From: Hydractinia symbiolongicarpus
Lineage: Eukaryota; Cnidaria; Hydrozoa; Anthoathecata; Hydractiniidae
NCBI RefSeq assembly: GCF_029227915.1
Contig: NC_079887.1
Span: 3,844,001-3,908,000 of the forward strand
Direction: 5' to 3'
DNA length: 64,000 bases
The notes beneath the pieces are model-generated. The model did no database searches. It saw only the letters and a program-made list of their open reading frames with translations, and had not been told where the DNA came from. Of this stretch, positions 49,201-61,200 are shown in pieces (positions within the stretch are counted from its first letter, which is position 1; every line of letters begins with the position of its first letter). The translations under genes were made by a program, and so were the position numbers.

Positions 49201-52200
49201 TTCAAATTATTTTTGCACCACTAGAACGAATGAGACTTGTAGTTTTCAAAAATGATTTCATTTTTGATGAGACGCTGAATAAAAGAAGTTTAATCGCCGG
49301 CAAACGAAAACCTGCGATTTCCCGAAAATCTTGGACTCGGCCCGTATAGTCAAAAGTATACAAACAAAGTACCCAGGGAGTAAACTCATTTCCCGAACGA
49401 TTTTTTGTATTATTATTTCACCCCTAAAGCCCATGAGACTTGTAGTTTTTAAAAATGTTTTCATTTTTGATGAGACGCTGAATAAAAGGAGTTTAATCGC
49501 CGGCAAACGAAAACCCGCCACCTCCCGTAAACCCCGGACTCGGTCCGTATAGTCAAAAGTATACAAAGAAAGTAACCAGGGAGTAAACTCATTTCCCGAA
49601 CGATTTTTTAAATTAATTTTTCACCACTAAAACGCATGAGACTTGTAGTTTTTAAAAATGTTTTCATTTTTGATGAGACGCTGAATAAAAGAAGTTTAAT
49701 CGCCGGCAAACGAAAACCCGCGACTTCCCGTAAATCCCGGACTCGGCCCGCATAGTCAAAAGTATACGAAGAAAGTACCCAGGGAGTAAACTCATTTCCC
49801 GAACGATTTTTTAAATTATTTTTTCACCACTAAAACGCATGAGACTTGTAGGTTTGAAAAATGTTTTCATTTTTGATCCGACGCTTAATAAAAGAAGTTT
49901 AATCGCCGGCAAACGAAAACTCGCGATTTCCCGTAAATCCCGGGCTTGGCCGGTATAGTCAAAAGTATACAAAGAAAGTAACCAGGGAGTAAACTCATTT
50001 CCCGAACGATTTTTTAAATTATTTTTTCACCACTAAAACGCATGAGACTTGTAGTTTTCAAAAATGTTTTCATTTTTGATGAGACGCTGAATAAAAGAAG
50101 TTTAATCGCCGGCAAACGAAAACCCGCGACTTCCCGTAAATCCCGGACTCGGCCCGTATAGTCAAAAGTATACGAAGAAAGTACCCAGGGAGTAAACTCA
50201 TTTCCCGAACGATTTTTTAAATTATTTTTTCACCACTAAAACGCATGAGACTTGTAGGTTTCAAAAATGTTTTCATTTTTGATCCGACGCTGAATAAAAG
50301 AAGTTTAATCGCCGGCAAACGAAAACTCGCGATTTCTCGTAAATCCCGGGCTTGGCCGGTATAGTCAAAAGTATACAAAGAAAGTACCCAGGGAGTAAAC
50401 TGATTTCCCGAACGATTTTTTAAATTATTTTTTTACCACTATAACGCATGAGACTTGTAGTTTTCCAAAGTGTTTTCATTTTTGATGAGACGCTGAATTA
50501 AAGAAGTTTAATTGCCGGCAAACGAAAACCCGCGATTTCCCGTAAATCCCGGGCTTGGACAGTACAGTAGAATGTATATAGAGAAAGTACCCAGGGAGTA
50601 AACTGATTTCCCGAACGATTATTCAAAGTATTTTTGCACCACTAGAACGAATGAGACTTGTAGTTTTCAAAAATGATTTCATTTTTGATTAGACGCTGAA
50701 TAAAAGAAGTTTAATCGCCGGCAAACGAAAACCTGCGATTTCCCGTAAATCTTGGACTCGGCCCGTATAGTCAAAAGTGTACAAACAAAGTACCCAGGGA
50801 GTAAACTCATTTCCCGAACGATTTTTTAAATTATTTTTTCACCACTAAAACGCATGAGACTTGTAGGTTTGAAAAATGTTTTCATTTTTGATGAGACGCT
50901 TAATAAAAGAAGTTTAATCGCCGGCAAACGAAAACTCGCGATTTCCCGTAAATCCCGGGCTTGGCCGGTATAGTCAAAAGTATACAAAGAAAGTAACCAG
51001 GGAGTAAACTCATTTCCCGAACGATTTTTTAAATTATTTTTTCACCACTAAAACGCATGAGACTTGTAGTTTTCAAAAATGTTTTCATTTTTGATGAGAC
51101 GCTGAATAAAAGAAGTTTAATCGCCGGCAAACGAAAACCCGCGACTTCCCGTAAATCCCGGACTCGGCCCGTATAGTCAAAAGTATACGAAGAAAGTACC
51201 CAGGGAGTAAACTCATTTCCCGAACGATTTTTTAAATTATTTTTTCACCACTAAAACGCATGAGACTTGTAGGTTTCAAAAATGTTTTCATTTTTGATCC
51301 GACGCTGAATAAAAGAAGTTTAATCGCCGGCAAACGAAAACCCGCGATTTCCTGTAAATCCCGGGCTTGGCCCGTATAGTTGAATGTATATGAAGAAAGT
51401 ACCCAGGGAGTAAACTCATTTCCCGAACGATTTTTTAAATTATTTTTTCACCACTAAAACGCATGAGACTTGTAGTTTTCAGAAATGTTTTCATTTTTGA
51501 TGAGACGCCTAATAAAAGTGGTTTAATCGCCGGCAAACGAAAACCCGCGATTTCCCGTAAATCCCGGGCTTGGCCCGTATAGTCGAATGTTTACAAAGAA
51601 AGTACCCAGGGAGTAAACTCATTTCCCGAACGAATTTTTAAATTATTTTTTCACCACTAAAACGCATGAGACTAGTATTTTTCAAAAGTGTTTTCATTTT
51701 TGATGAGACGCTGAATTAAAGAAGTTTAATTGCCGGCAAACGAAAACCCGCGATTTCCCGTAAATCCCGGGCTTGGACAGTACAGTAGAATGTATATAAA
51801 GAAAGTACCCAGGGAGTAAACTGATTTCCCGAACGATTTTTCAAATTATTTTTGCACCACTAGAACGAATGAGACTTGTAGTTTTCAAAAATGATTTCAT
51901 TTTTGATGAGACGCTGAATAAAAGAAGTTTAATCGCCGGCAAACGAAAACCTGCGATTTCCCGTAAATCTTGGACTCGGCCCGTATAGTCAAAAGTATAC
52001 AAACAAAGTACCCAGGGAGTAAACTCATTTCCCGAACGATTTTTTGTATTATTATTTCACCCCTAAAGCCCATGAGACTTGTAAGTTTTAAAAATGTTTT
52101 CATTTTTGATGAGACGCTGAATAAAAGGAGTTTAATCGCCGGCAAACGAAAACCCGCCATTTCCCGTAAACCCCGGACTCGGTCCGTATAGTTAAAAATA

Positions 52201-55200
52201 TACAAAGAAAGTAACCAGGGAGTAAACTCATTTCCCGAACGATTTTTTAAATTAATTTTTCACCACTAAAACGCATGAGACTTGTAGTTTTTAAAAATGT
52301 TTTCATTTTTGATGAGACGCTGAATAAAAGAAGTTTAATCGCCGGCAAACGAAAACCCGCGACTTCCCGTAAATCCCGGAATCGGCCCGTATAGTCAAAA
52401 GTATACGAAGAAAGTACCCAGGGAGTAAACTCATTTCCCGAACGATTTTTTAAATTATTTTTTCACCACTAAAACGCATGAAGACTTGTAGGTTTCAAAA
52501 ATGTTTTCATTTTTGATCCGCCGCTGAATAAAAGAAGTTTAATCGCCGGCAAACGAAAACTCGCGATTTCCCGTAAATCCCGGGCTTGGCCGGTATAGTC
52601 AAAAGTATACAAAGAATGTAACCAGGGAGTAAACTCAATTCCCGAACGATTTTTTAAATTATTTTTTCACCACTAAAACGCACGAGACTTGTAGTTTTCA
52701 AAAATGTTTTCATTTTTGATGAGACGCTGTATAAAAGAAGTTTAATCGCCGGCAAACGAAAACCCGCAACTTCCCGTAAATCCCGGACTCGGCCCTTATA
52801 GTCAAAAGTATACGAAGAAAGTACCCAGGGAGTAAACTCATTTCCCGAACGATTTTTTAAATTATTTTTTCACCACTAAAACGCATGAGACTTGTAGATT
52901 TCAAAAATGTTTTCATTATTGATCCGACGCTGAATAAAAGAAGTTTAATCGCCGGCAAACGAAAACTCGCGTTTTCCCGTAAATCCCGGGCTTGGCCGGT
53001 ATAGTCAAAGGTATACAAAGAAAGTACCCAGGGAGTAAACTGATTTCCAGAACGATTTTTTAAATTATTTTTTACCACTATAACGCATGAGACTTGTAGT
53101 TTTCAAAAGTGTTTTCATTTTTGATGAGACGCTTAATAAAAGAAGTTTTATCGCCGGCAAACGAACACCCGCGATTTCCCGTAAATCCCGGGCTTGGCCC
53201 GTATAGTTGAATGTATATAAAGAAAGTACCCAGGGAGTAAACTCATTTTCCGAACGATTTTTTATATTATAATTTCATCCCTAAAGCCCATGAGACTTGT
53301 AGTTTTTAAAAATGTTTTCATTTTTGATGAAACGCTGAATAAAAGGAGTTTAATCGCCGGCAAACGAAAACCCGCCATTTCCCGTAAACCCCGGACTCGG
53401 TCCGTATAGTCAAAAGTATACAAAGAAAGTAACCAGGGAGTAAACTAATTTCCCGAACGATTTTTTAAATTATTTTTTCACCACTAAAACGCATGAGACT
53501 TGTGGTTTTCAGAAATGTTTTCATTTTTGATGAGACGCTTAATAAAAGTGATTTAATCGCCGGCAAACGAAAACCCGCGATTTCCTGTAAATCCCGGGCT
53601 TGGCCGGTATAGTCAAAAGTATACAAAGATAGTAACCAGGGAGTAAACTCATTTCCCGAACGATTTTTTAAATTATTTTTTCACCACTAAAACGCATGAG
53701 ACTTGTAGTTTTCAAAAATGGTTTCATTTTTGATGAGACGCTGAATAAAAGAAGTTTAATCGCCGGCAAACGAAAACCCGCGACTTCCCGTAAATCCCGG
53801 ACTCGGTCCGTATAGTCAAAAGTATACGAAGAAAGTACCCAGGGAGTAAACTCATTTCCCGAACGATTTTTTAAATTATTTTTTCACCACTAAAACGCAT
53901 GAGACTTGTAGTTTTCAAAAATGTTTTCATTTTTGATCCGACGCTGAATAAAAGAAGTTTAATCGCCGGCAAACGAAAATTCGCGATTTCCCGTAAATCC
54001 CGGGCTTGGCCGGTATAGTCAAAAGTATACAAAGAAAGTACCCAGGGAGTAAACTGATTTCCCGAACGATTTTTAAAATTATTTTTTTACCACTATAACG
54101 CATGAGACTTGTAGTTTTCAAAAGTGTTTTCATTTTTGATGAGACGCTTAATAAAAGAAGTTTTATCGCCGGCAAACGAAAACCCGCGATTTCCCGTAAA
54201 TCCCGGGCTTGGCCCGTATAGTTGAATGTATATAAAGAAAGTACCCAGGGAGTAAACTCATTTCCCGAACGATTTTTTATATTATTATTTCATCCCTAAA
54301 GCCCATGAGACTTGTAGTTTTTAAAAATGTTTTCATTTTTGATGAGACGCTGAATAAAAGGAGTTTAATCGCCGGCAAACGAAAACCCGCCATTTCCCCT
54401 AAACCCCGGACTCGGTCCGTATAGTCAAAAGTATACAAAGAAAGTAACCAGGGAGTAAACTAATTTCCCGAACGATTTTTTAAATTATTTTTTCACCACT
54501 AAAACGCATGAGACTTGTAGTTTTCAGAAATGTTTTCATTTTTGATAAGACGCTTAATAAAAGTGGTTTAATCGCCGGCAAACGAAAACCCGCGATTTCC
54601 AGTAAATCCCGGGCTTGGCCCGTATAGTCGAATGTTTACAAAGAAAGTACCCAGGGAGTAAACTCATTTCCCGAACGATTTTTTAAATTATTTTTTCACC
54701 ACTAAAACGCATGAGACTTGTAGTTTTCAAAAGTGTTTTCATTTTTGATGAGACGCTGAATTAAAGAAATGTAATTGCCGGCAAACGAAAACCCGCGATT
54801 TCCCGTAAATCCCATGCTTGGCCCATACAGTAAAATGTATATAAAGAAAGTAACCAGGGAGTAAACTCATTTCCCGAACGATTTTTTAAATTATTTTTTC
54901 ACCACTAAAACGCATGAGACTTGTAGGTTTGAAAAATGTTTTCATTTTTGATCCGACGCTTAATAAAAGAAGTTTAATCGCCGGCAAACGAAAACTCGCG
55001 ATTTCCCGTAAATCCCGGGCTTGGCCGGTATAGTCAAAAGTATACAAAGAAAGTAACCAGGGAGTAAACTCATTTCCCGAACGATTTTTTAAATTATTTT
55101 TTCACCACTAAAACGCATGAGACTTGTAGTTTTCAAAAATGTTTTCACTTTTGATGAGACGCTGAATAAAAGAAGTTTAATCGCCGGCAAACGAAAACCC

Positions 55201-58200
55201 GCGACTTCCCGTAAATCCCGGACTCGGCCCGTATAGTCAAAAGTATACGAAGAAAGTACCCAGGGAGTAAACTCATTTCCCGAACGATTTTTTAAATTAT
55301 TTTTTCACCACTAAAACGCATGAGACTTGTAGGTTTCAAAAATGTTTTCATTTTTGATCCGACCCTGAATAAAAGAAGTTTAATCGCCGGCAAACGAAAA
55401 CCCGCGATTTCCTGTAAATCCCGGGCTTGGCCCGTATAGTTGAATGTATATGAAGAAAGTACCCAGGGAGTAAACTCATTTCCCGAACGATTTTTTAAAT
55501 TATTTTTTTACCACTAAAACGCATGAGACTTGTAGTTTTCAGAAATGTTTTCATTTTTGATAAGACGCTTAATAAAAGTGGTTTAATCGCCGGCAAACGA
55601 AAACCCGCGATTTCCAGTAAATCCCGGGCTTGGCCCGTATAGTCGAATGTTTACAAAGAAAGTACCCAGGGAGTAAACTCATTTCCCGAACGATTTTTTA
55701 AATTATTTTTTCACCACTAAAACGCATGAGACTTGTAGTTTTCAAAAGTGTTTTCATTTTTGATGAGACGCTGAATTAAAGAAATGTAATTGCCGGCAAA
55801 CGAAAACCCGCGATTTCCCGTAAATCCCATGCTTGGCCCATACAGTAAAATGTATATAAAGAAAGTAACCAGGGAGTAAACTCATTTCCCGAACGATTTT
55901 TTAAATTATTTTTTCACCACTAAAACGCATGAGACTTGTAGGTTTGAAAAATGTTTTCATTTTTGATCCGACGCTTAATAAAAGAAGTTTAATCGCCGGC
56001 AAACGAAAACTCGCGATTTCCCGTAAATCCCGGGCTTGGCCGGTATAGTCAAAAGTATACAAAGAAAGTAACCAGGGAGTAAACTCATTTCCCGAACGAT
56101 TTTTTAAATTATTTTTTCACCACTAAAACGCATGAGACTTGTAGTTTTCAAAAATGTTTTCACTTTTGATGAGACGCTGAATAAAAGAAGTTTAATCGCC
56201 GGCAAACGAAAACCCGCGACTTCCCGTAAATCCCGGACTCGGCCCGTATAGTTAAAAGTATACGAAGAAAGTACCCAGGGAGTAAACTCATTTCCCGAAC
56301 GATTTTTTAAATTATTTTTTCACCACTAAAACGCATGAGACTTGTAGGTTTCAAAAATGTTTTCATTTTTGATCCGACGCTGAATAAAAGAAGTTTAATC
56401 GCCGGCAAACGAAAACCCGCGATTTCCTGTAAATCCCGGGCTTGGCCCGTATAGTTGAATGTATATGAAGAAAGTAACCAGGGAGTAAACTCATTTCCCG
56501 AACGATTTTTTAAATTATTTTTTCACCACTAAAACGCATGAGACTTGTAGTTTTCAGAAATGTTTTCATTTTTGATGAGACGCTTAATAAAAGTGGTTTA
56601 ATCGCCGGCAAACGAAAACCCGCGATTTCCCGTAAATCCCGGGCTTGGCCCGTATAGTCGAATGTTTACAAAGAAAGTACCCAGGGAGTAAACTCATTTC
56701 CCGAACGAATTTTTAAATTATTTTTTCACCACTAAAACGCATGAGACTAGTATTTTTCAAAAGTGTTTTCATTTTTGATGAGACGCTGAATTAAAGAAGT
56801 TTAATTGCCGGCAAACGAAAACCCGCGATTTCCCGTAAATCCCGGGCTTGGACAGTACAGTAGAATGTATATAAAGAAAGTACCCAGGGAGTAAACTGAT
56901 TTCCCGAACGATTTTTCAAATTATTTTTGCACCACTAGAACGAATGAGACTTGTAGTTTTCAAAAATGATTTCATTTTTGATGAGACGCTGAATAAAAGA
57001 AGTTTAATCGCCGGCAAACGAAAACCTGCGATTTCCCGTAAATCTTGGACTCGGCCCGTATAGTCAAAAGTATACAAACAAAGTACCCAGGGAGTAAACT
57101 CATTTCCCGAACGATTTTTTGTATTATTATTTCACCCCTAAAGCCCATGAGACTTGTAAGTTTTAAAAATGTTTTCATTTTTGATGTGACGCTGAATAAA
57201 AGGAGTTTAATCGCCGGCAAACGAAAACCCGCCATTTCCCGTAAACCCCGGACTCGGTCCGTATAGTTAAAAGTATACAAAGAAAGTAACCAGGGAGTAA
57301 ACTCATTTCCCGAACGATTTTTTAAATTAATTTTTCACCACTAAAACGCATGAGACTTGTAGTTTTTAAAAATGTTTTCATTTTTGATGAGACGCTGAAT
57401 AAAAGAAGTTTAATCGCCGGCAAACGAAAACCCGCGACTTCCCGTAAATCCCGGAATCGGCCCGTATAGTCAAAAGTATACGAAGAAAGTACCCAGGGAG
57501 TAAACTCATTTCCCGAACGATTTTTTAAATTATTTTTTCACCACTAAAACGCATGAAGACTTGTAGGTTTCAAAAATGTTTTCATTTTTGATCCGCCGCT
57601 GAATAAAAGAAGTTTAATCGCCGGCAAACGAAAACTCGCGATTTCCCGTAAATCCCGGGCTTGGCCGGTATAGTCAAAAGTATACAAAGAATGTAACCAG
57701 GGAGTAAACTCAATTCCCAAACGATTTTTTAAATTATTTTTTCACCACTAAAACGCACGAGACTTGTAGTTTTCAAAAATGTTTTCATTTTTGATGAGAC
57801 GCTGTATAAAAGAAGTTTAATCGCCGGCAAACGAAAACCCGCAACTTCCCGTAAATCCCGGACTCGGCCCTTATAGTCAAAAGTATACGAAGAAAGTACC
57901 CAGGGAGTAAACTCATTTCCCGAACGATTTTTTAAATTATTTTTTCACCACTAAAACGCATGAGACTTGTAGTTTTCAAAAATGTTTTCATTTTTGATCC
58001 GACGCTGAATAAAAGAAGTTTAATCGCCGGCAAACGAAAACTCGCGATTTCCCGTAAATCCCGGGCTTGGCCGGTATAGTCAAAAGTATACAAAGAAAGT
58101 ACCCAGGGAGTAAACTGATTTCCCGAACGATTTTTAAAATTATTTTTTTACCACTATAACGCATGAGACTTGTAGTTTTCAAAAGTGTTTTCATTTTTGA

Positions 58201-61200
58201 TGAGACGCTTAATAAAAGAAGTTTTATCGCCGGCAAACGAAAACCCGCGATTTCCCGTAAATCCCGGGCTTGGCCCGTATAGTTGAATGTATATAAAGAA
58301 AGTACCCAGGGAGTAAACTCATTTCCCGAACAATTTTTTATATTATTATTTCATCCCTAAAGCCCATGAGACTTGTAGTTTTTAAAAATGTTTTCATTTT
58401 TGATGAGACGCTGAATAAAAGGAGTTTAATCGCCGGCAAACGAAAACCCGCCATTTCCCCTAAACCCCGGACTCGGTCCGTATAGTCAAAAGTATACAAA
58501 GAAAGTAACCAGGGAGTAAACTAATTTCCCGAACGATTTTTTAAATTATTTTTTCACCACTAAAACGCATGAGACTTGTAGTTTTCAGAAATGTTTTCAT
58601 TTTTGATAAGACGCTTAATAAAAGTGGTTTAATCGCCGGCAAACGAAAACCCGCGATTTCCAGTAAATCCTGGGCTTGGCCCGTATAGTCGAATGTTTAC
58701 AAAGAAAGTACCCAGGGAGTAAACTCATTTCCCGAACGATTTTTTAAATTATTTTTTCACCACTAAAACGCATGAGACTTGTAGTTTTCAAAAGTGTTTT
58801 CATTTTTGATGAGACGCTGAATTAAAGAAATGTAATTGCCGGCAAACGAAAACCCGCGATTTCCCGTAAATCCCATGCTTGGCCCATACAGTAGAATGTA
58901 TATAAAGAAAGTAACCAGGGAGTAAACTCATTTCCCGAACGATTTTTTAAATTATTTTTTCACCACTAAAACGCATGAGACTTGTAGGTTTGAAAAATGT
59001 TTTCATTTTTGATCCGACGCTTAATAAAAGAAGTTTAATCGCCGGCAAACGAAAACTCGCGATTTCCCGTAAATCCCGGGCTTGGCCGGTATAGTCAAAA
59101 GTATACAAAGAAAGTAACCAGGGAGTAAACTCATTTCCCGAACGATTTTTTAAATTATTTTTTCACCACTAAAACGCATGAGACTTGTAGTTTTCAAAAA
59201 TGTTTTCACTTTTGATGAGACGCTGAATAAAAGAAGTTTAATCGCCGGCAAACGAAAACCCGCGACTTCCCGTAAATCCCGGACTCGGCCCGTATAGTCA
59301 AAAGTATACGAAGAAAGTACCCAGGGAGTAAACTCATTTCCCGAACGATTTTTTATTTTTTTTTTTCACCACTAAAACGCATGAGACTTGTAGGTTTCAA
59401 AAATGTTTTCATTTTTGATCCGACGCTAAATAAAAGAAGTTTAATAGCCGGCAAACGAAAACCCGCGATTTCCTGTAAATCCCGGGCTTGGCCCGTATAG
59501 TTGAATGTATATGAAGAAAGTACCCAGGGAGTAAACTAATTTCCCGAACGATTTTTTAAATTATTTTTTCACCACTAAAACGCATGAGACTTGTAGTTTT
59601 CAGAAATGTTTTCATTTTTGATGAGACGCTTAATAAAAGTGGTTTAATCGCCGGCAAACGAAAAACCGCGATTTCCCGTAAATCCCGGGCTTGGACCGTA
59701 TAGTCGAATGTTTACAAAGAAAGTACCCAGGGAGTAAACTCATTTCCCGAACGATTTTTTAAATTATTTTTTCACCACTAAAACGCATGAGACTTGTAGT
59801 TTTCAAAAATGTTTTCACTTTTGATGAGACGCTGAATAAAAGAAGTTTAATCGCCGGCAAACGAAAACCCGCGACTTCCCGTAAATCCCGGACTCGGCCC
59901 GTATAGTCAAAAGTATACGAAGAAAGTACCCAGGGAGTAAACTCATTTCCCGAACGATTTTTTATTTTTTTTTTTACCACTAAAACGCATGAGACTTGTA
60001 GGTTTCAAAAATGTTTTCATTTTTGATCCGACGCTAAATAAAAGAAGTTTAATAGCCGGCAAACGAAAACCCGCGATTTCCTGTAAATCCCGGGCTTGGC
60101 CCGTATAGTTGAATGTATATGAAGAAAGTACCCAGGGAGTAAACTAATTTCCCGAACGATTTTTTAAATTATTTTTTCACCACTAAAACGCATGAGACTT
60201 GTAGTTTTCAGAAATGTTTTCATTTTTGATGAGACGCTTAATAAAAGTGGTTTAATCGCCGGCAAACGAAAAACCGCGATTTCCCGTAAATCCCGGGCTT
60301 GGACCGTATAGTCGAATGTTTACAAAGAAAGTACCCAGGGAGTAAACTCATTTCCCGAACGATTTTTTAAATTATTTTTTCACCACTAAAACGCATGAGA
60401 CTTGTAGTTTTCAAAAATGTTTTCACTTTTGATGAGACGCTGAATAAAAGAAGTTTAATCGCCGGCAAACGAAAACCCGCGACTTCCCGTAAATCCCGGA
60501 CTCGGCCCGTATAGTCAAAAGTATACGAAGAAAGTACCCAGGGAGTAAACTCATTTCCCGAACGATTTTTTATTTTTTTTTTTACCACTAAAACGCATGA
60601 GACTTGTAGGTTTCAAAAATGTTTTCATTTTTGATCCGACGCTAAATAAAAGAAGTTTAATAGCCGGCAAACGAAAACCCGCGATTTCCTGTAAATCCCG
60701 GGCTTGGCCCGTATAGTTGAATGTATATGAAGAAAGTACCCAGGGAGTAAACTCATTTCCCGAACGATTTTTTAAATTATTTTTTCACCACTAAAACGCA
60801 TGAGACTTGTAGTTTTCAGAAATGTTTTCATTTTTGATGAGACGCTTAATAAAAGTGGTTTAATCGCCGGCAAACGAAAACCCGCGATTTCCCGTAAATC
60901 CCGGGCTTGGACCGTATAGTCGAATGTTTACAAAGAAAGTACCCAGGGAGTAAACTCATTTCCCGAACGAATTTTTAAATTATTTTTTCACCACTAAAAC
61001 GCATGAGACTAGTATTTTTCAAAAGTGTTTTCATTTTTGATGAGACGCTGAATTAAAGAAGTTTAATTGCCGGCAAACGAAAACCCGCGATTTCCCGTAA
61101 ATCCCGGGCTTGGACAGTACAGTAGAATGTATATAAAGAAAGTACCCAGGGAGTAAACTGATTTCCCGAACGATTTTTCAAATTATTTTTGCACCACTAG

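Noticed and set aside
51897-52205. 102-codon minus-strand frame, recurring at 44733, 49258, 56972, 61234 and 63670, with an overlapping 73-codon plus frame
   Set aside because: Two overlapping frames on opposite strands of the same satellite segment that vary by neutral-looking changes. Both follow the repeat, not a gene.
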